Shown: positions 59,501 to 64,000 of the stretch, one piece after another
Numbering within the stretch: position 1 is the first letter of the stretch
Layout of the letters: each line of letters starts with the position of its first letter
From: Pristionchus mayeri
Taxonomy: Eukaryota; Nematoda; Chromadorea; Rhabditida; Neodiplogasteridae
Assembly: GCA_036245805.1 (NCBI GenBank)
Contig: BTRK01000004.1
Coordinates: forward strand, 18,662,001 to 18,726,000
Direction: 5' to 3'
Length of the DNA stretch: 64,000 nucleotides
Position numbers and translations under genes: made by a program
The notes under the pieces: generated by a model
The model's database searches: none
Told to the model about the DNA's origin: nothing
What the model saw: only the letters and a program-made list of their open reading frames with translations

Positions 59501-62500
59501 TCAGGAAATGAAGGTGCTCGACGTCGCCGTGATGTATGTGGGCCCGATATGCGACTTCTTCGTCCGAGTCATCGTGCAGTTCCTCTGCCCACCGACAGCT
59601 GATGTCAGTGCTTCATTTTGCATTTTCAACATGAATACTTTATAGATTGCCTTAGGCGAACTAGGATAGATACAAAAGTACCAAAAACCCAAATATATTT
59701 TTCAGACAGTGCAGGATTCGCTCCAGTGGATGAGAGGATTGGCCTCTTCATTCGCCGGCATCGTGTACATCGTCGGAGCGGATCCCTCACGTTCAGCATG
59801 GGTGAGCGATGTTAAATCTGTTCTCTTTTTAGTGGTCGTAGTGCCAACTGTCGCACCTTCTACAATTCTTTAATAGCTAGTGTCCATTCAGAAATGTGCA
59901 CTTAGAAATAGGTACATTTGCGATTGCGTTAGGAATACAATAAAAATTGTTGCAATTATCTTACTTTTCAGATGTCGCTGAACGCCGCTTCTGCTCTCTT
60001 CTCTTCCACCTGCCCTCTCTTCTGAGTGAGTCGCCACTAACTGTTTCATCTAGAGACGGTACACTTTTGCTAACCATGCCCTCATTTCCCTCATTGCAGT
60101 CCACATTTTCTACTGCGTCGAGATCTTCCACGTGGACAGGGTACTCAAGGGCAAGAGTGACAACACGTGGAAGCAGTCATCGGCCCAGAAGAACAAGTGG
60201 GATTACGGAGTGAGTACTTTATCATACATTCTATTAGAAAAGGATTGAGGCAACCAAACAAATTGAAAGTTCCGTCATTTCAGTGGACACACGGGACGAC
60301 GATCATCCTCGGCTTGGTCATCACCCTCACGATGTGGGTGATGAATTGGGACACGCATCAGAAGGAATACACATCATTCGGTGAGCTTTTCTTTTTCGTG
60401 TCCATTAGAAGAATTGCGTATTCACATGCCAAGTTCCACTTGAAATAATTTAACTCTCGATTTCAGGAATCGTCACCACCAATCTCGGGATGATGGGCGC
60501 TGCTTGCTTCGCATACCTGATGTGCTGCACCTACTCATTCTGGAAGGGCATGCAGATAGTACTCGACACGGACAGGTTAGTTCTTGCTTCATTTGTCTTA
60601 TTTCGCATCAAATAGACATTAGGATGATCACCAACTTCGTCTAATATGCTATTCTTTCAGAAGGCCCATCGAATTCACGAGGAGAGACAACAAGTACGAG
60701 ACCTCGAGGAACCCGAAGAATGTCGAGAACGAGGAGAAAGTTAGTTATTTTTCCTTACAATTTTGTCGTTTCATTGAAGTGCTAAATTTACCTTTATCTG
60801 ATTATCTGATTTCAGTGCTGGCGGAACATCCTGCCGATCATGCTGGGTGCCCCCATCCAGGCCCTCTACTCTTTCCTACTGCTCGCCAATCTCGCCTTCG
60901 ACAGGAGGGAGATCAAGTAGTGAGTTCATTTGTATTGAACACTGATTATCATGTTAGGAAAACCTTGCGAAAACCACAAAAAATAGGGATTTTGGATAAC
61001 TTTTATCTAATGATCTGGAGATATTTGCAGCGCGAACATCTGCCTCGTCATCCTCAACTCGTTCATGACACTCAGCCAGGCCATCCTCTGCGATAGGGCG
61101 AGTATTACTTCCTCATATTATTCATTATTTATAATTATACAATGACTAACAACTGCTTCATTGAATATTCCATTGCAGAAATTCCTCGGTCGATATCGAG
61201 GATGGAGACTCGCGTGCCAGCCTCTCATCGAGCAGTGCAATCCCTACACATGGCTCACCACGTTAGTTTCATTTCACCCCTTTAGTAATCAATCAAATTT
61301 GGACTATCTCCCAAGAAAAGAGTATTTTGATTATTTATTTTGAGGTCTGAGACGATCGCGAAGCTTGGGAAGGACGAGTACGACGATATGCTGCAGAAGA
61401 GAAGGGATGCCGCGATCGAGGAGAGACGAAAAGACGAAGAAGAGAACGAGAAGAAGAAGGAAGAGCTGACTGCCAAGGTATGTAACTGTGTGTTTGGTTG
61501 AAAATAAACATCTCAATTCAGGGAATCCCCGAACAATTCCATCCTCACGTGCCCCTCGAAGGACCCGAGCCCTGCAAGAAATGGGTGTACGACCCATGCA
61601 ATGAGGTAAGTCTTTTACTTTCAACGAAAACTTGTTAGGAGTGACAGTTGTTTGACATGCTCATATCTAGAGTAGGGATGGCTTTACAAGAAATGCCTCT
61701 CTTCAGTTTACACATGCTCTCATCGATCAAACCGGCGAGAGAGAATGGGAAAATGAAGGGATACATTTCTTACAGTCATCTCTAATGGTCCATTCGTAGT
61801 CGGCAAAAGCAAAGGGATGCTCTGTTCATTCCTATCACTCTCTCCACTGGTCCGGTGAGAGAGCTCAGACAATGAAGAGAGCGACCCCTCAGCGTTTTTC
61901 GACCATAATGAAGATCAGTACTCCAATGAAAGATATTCTTGTTTCAGAACTCGTTCTCGGCCCGCGAACGCGAATGGAAGTTCATGGAATGGACCGAGAA
62001 GTACCTCCTGGCAAGAGTGAAGTTGGGGATTAGTGTGGAGGACGCGTGCAAGGTATGTGAAGTTTATCAATTGTGTGTGATTAAATACTTAGAAGCAGTC
62101 AAAAACTGTCATCTTTGCAGCACGTCCACAATGGACTTCTCGATAACGGATTCATCTATGGAGAGGAGTGCCCCTCTGTAAGTTATGATTCAATTTATCG
62201 TTTTAAAAAATGCGAGCCGGCTTCTAATTTCGCGCATTCAGGAACACGCGGTGACGATGTTCAATGAGTGGGCAGATATGATGGCGGTCCAGGACAGGAT
62301 GGACTTCGCCCCGAACAATGTTAGTTTTATTTTAATGTTTTTCATATGCATAATTGTTACTATTAAAACAAATGAATTGATTTCACTAAATTCTTTCAGC
62401 GGTCGGAGCGCAGATTCATCGAGAATCTGCCTGATGGATTCAAAGAGGACATGGAAGGACTCCCCGTGGCAAGCAGGATCAAGGAGTCACCCGTTCATCC

Positions 62501-63922
62501 CAAGAAAAGAGTGAGTAACAAATAGGATTTGGTCATAACTAACAACAGGATGTTTAAAAAGGTTTGATTGTCTTGCTTGCAGAGGCTGATCAAGAACATC
62601 ATCCCGATGTTCAGCTTCTCCTGCCCTGAGGAGAGAGAAGTGGGACTGGCGCTCACTCATGACCAGGTACTTATTTGTATTGTGTATTAGAACTTACTAC
62701 TACGGAACAACTATTGATTGGATAGTGTCAAATTAAGAGCTTCTCATTATACTAATTGCAGTTCGGATTCCCGGAAGAAGTGAGGGTCGCTCTCGACTTG
62801 CCGATCATCACTCGCGTTCAGGCGAGTTTATTACGTTTGTGTATTCATTTCTAAACGCACTTTTGCGAATAAGTTGCTGTTCCTTGACAAACACTGGCCA
62901 GGCAACATTTAGAGAAGGTGAATTTGACATTAAAGGAAGAACGAATGATGGAGGCGCTGCGCCTGGACAACAAGAAGGACAACATCCGCTGGGACAAGGT
63001 CAGTACTCACTTCTTTGAATAGAGCATGGCGACATTTCGACTTACTCGGATTGTCAAAGAAGCTTGTTAGGAATGCCTAGGCAATTTGGCTACAACTAGT
63101 ATTTGTTGATGCTCAAATTAGATCCGGAAATGCTCCAACGTTTCCTTAACTCTGCGTGATTTAATCGAAATTAGTGACTGACCTTTCATTAGAGCTGATT
63201 TCAGATCTACTCGGATGATGCAGTCTTCGAGGTGCAAGAAGAGCCCTACTACAATACCCTCAAGGAGACATTCGTGAGTCACGCGAACCTCTTTCACCAT
63301 TTTCATTTGAATTCTCAGAGACCTTCCGTTCTTAATTACGTTTCAATTCCCCTATCGTTATCAATGCATTTCTATTTCAGGACATCAAGGAGGCCTATCC
63401 GGAGGGACCTGACCGACTGAGCAACAACCCCAGGATGCACGTCATTGACGTGAAGTATATGGAGCAGACGAGACCCGAGTGAGTTTGTCATCACTTACTT
63501 ACATCCATTCCTTCTTCAATCTGAATAAACCCATATTTCAGTTTCATCGGTCCGAAGGAGGCAGGATATCATGTGCCCGCTGGACCACTCCTCAATCGGT
63601 ACTGGCTCGAATACACCTATGGGAATCACTGGTAAAAAAAGTTGATAACTCTAATATATTTCTCTATTTCCAGAGGACTCGTCTGGGATATTCTGCAGGA
63701 GAAGATGGCTATGCGCCGACACGTAAGTCTTCTTCCTTTCGTTTTCTGGTTATATTGATTTTCTGCTCGAAATGATGTTTTTGTTTGCAGGCCCGCCACG
63801 TCCGCCAGATGATCAGAGATCACGAGAGGAACTGCAGAAACAGAGCGACGTGTCGCATCTGCAACAAGCCCAACATCCAGAACCCGGGAGTCGCGCATGC
63901 CCCTGGGGCACAGCGTACCTGA
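56555..63922 (+). CDS. EGF-like, multi-TM receptor-like protein (3' part of the large gene)
   Basis: About 29 exons from 56555-56617 to 63791-63922. Order: YNGLPLYRWFVNGF; a cysteine module (GTICKVPKYGLRWACPT ... FFQCRDKTV ... TCTERG); EGF-like Cys cluster (LRCNWCEKRGTHHC, RCICNEGWRGKIC, HAVCVCETERC); then about seven hydrophobic segments between 59505 and 61097 (e.g. TTIILGLVITLTMWVMNW, ILPIMLGAPIQALYSFLLLA, ICLVILNSFMTLSQAIL); a charged coiled-coil stretch (EERRKDEEENEKKKEE); and a long tail ending with CRNRATCRICNKPN. The layout resembles an adhesion-type receptor, but no named family was recognised. Oddities: GC donors at 61098 and 62822; an in-frame TGA at 60023-60025 at a donor, fixable by one base; and TG|A across the 63631/63674 splice. 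It probably continues from the mucin exons upstream. Confidence 0.65.
57342..58362. mobile_element. Foldback element copy A
   Basis: A 1.0-kb palindrome of the same family as copies B and C (left GATATCCCGCCTCTCATGAG, right complement ending GGCGTGATATAC), lying in an intron between the cysteine-module and EGF-like exons. ORFs in it are arm sequence read in both directions. Confidence 0.7.
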
Positions 63923-64000
63923 ATCCCCCCCTTGTGAGTCCCCTTCTCCAGTATAATTATTATTCAGGGATTATGGTGTTTTAATCTTGTAAGAATGAGT

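Overview
The window looks like nuclear DNA from a nematode, probably rhabditid-like. Genes are split into many short exons. Most introns end in a TTTCAG-type acceptor, and many are only about 45-60 bp long. The families seen also fit: a CYP4-type P450, a six-cysteine secreted domain, a 4-TM LAPTM-like protein, a Cys/Gly-rich secreted protein, and mariner, hAT-like and foldback elements. No bacterial, viral or organellar gene was recognised. Species is not assigned.

Layout. 1-7.4 kb holds small secreted or membrane genes: the 3' end of a six-cysteine secreted protein (+), two short single-TM proteins (-), a LAPTM-like 4-TM gene with one in-frame stop (-), a C-type-lectin-like remnant (-), and a mariner-like element. 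7,426-12,540 is a 5.1-kb element with very long terminal inverted repeats. It carries a small secreted-peptide ORF and an internally deleted copy of a transposase-like gene, and a SINE-like insertion sits in one arm. 13.3-16.3 kb is a complete secreted Cys-rich gene with TATA and GATA motifs; a 1.9-kb palindrome sits in its second intron. 17.0 kb is a mariner relic. 17.6-20.5 kb is a 16-exon CYP4-like P450 (-). 21.5-22.5 kb is a hAT-like non-autonomous element with an 8-bp target duplication. 23.9-27.7 kb is an apparently intact transposase-like gene (-), about 1,080 codons, paralogous to the deleted copy at 9.7-11.0 kb.

27.9-33.8 kb is a pyrimidine-rich ~113-bp tandem repeat with higher-order duplications. 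From 34,078 to the window end runs one very large gene, or two adjacent ones, on the + strand: signal peptide, Ser/Thr-rich mucin-like region in phase-1 exons, cysteine modules with EGF-like character, about seven membrane segments and a long cytoplasmic tail. One of its introns (41,130-54,321) is almost entirely a 134-bp satellite of about 97 monomers. Other introns hold ~0.5-1 kb foldback palindromes of at least three families and a tRNA-like sequence.

Cautions. Exon models were built by hand from splice signals and reading phase, with boundaries good to about +/-1-3 bp. At least three introns have GC donors. Several otherwise convincing genes carry one in-frame stop or a phase break; assembly errors, true pseudogenes and unusual splicing cannot be separated from sequence alone.
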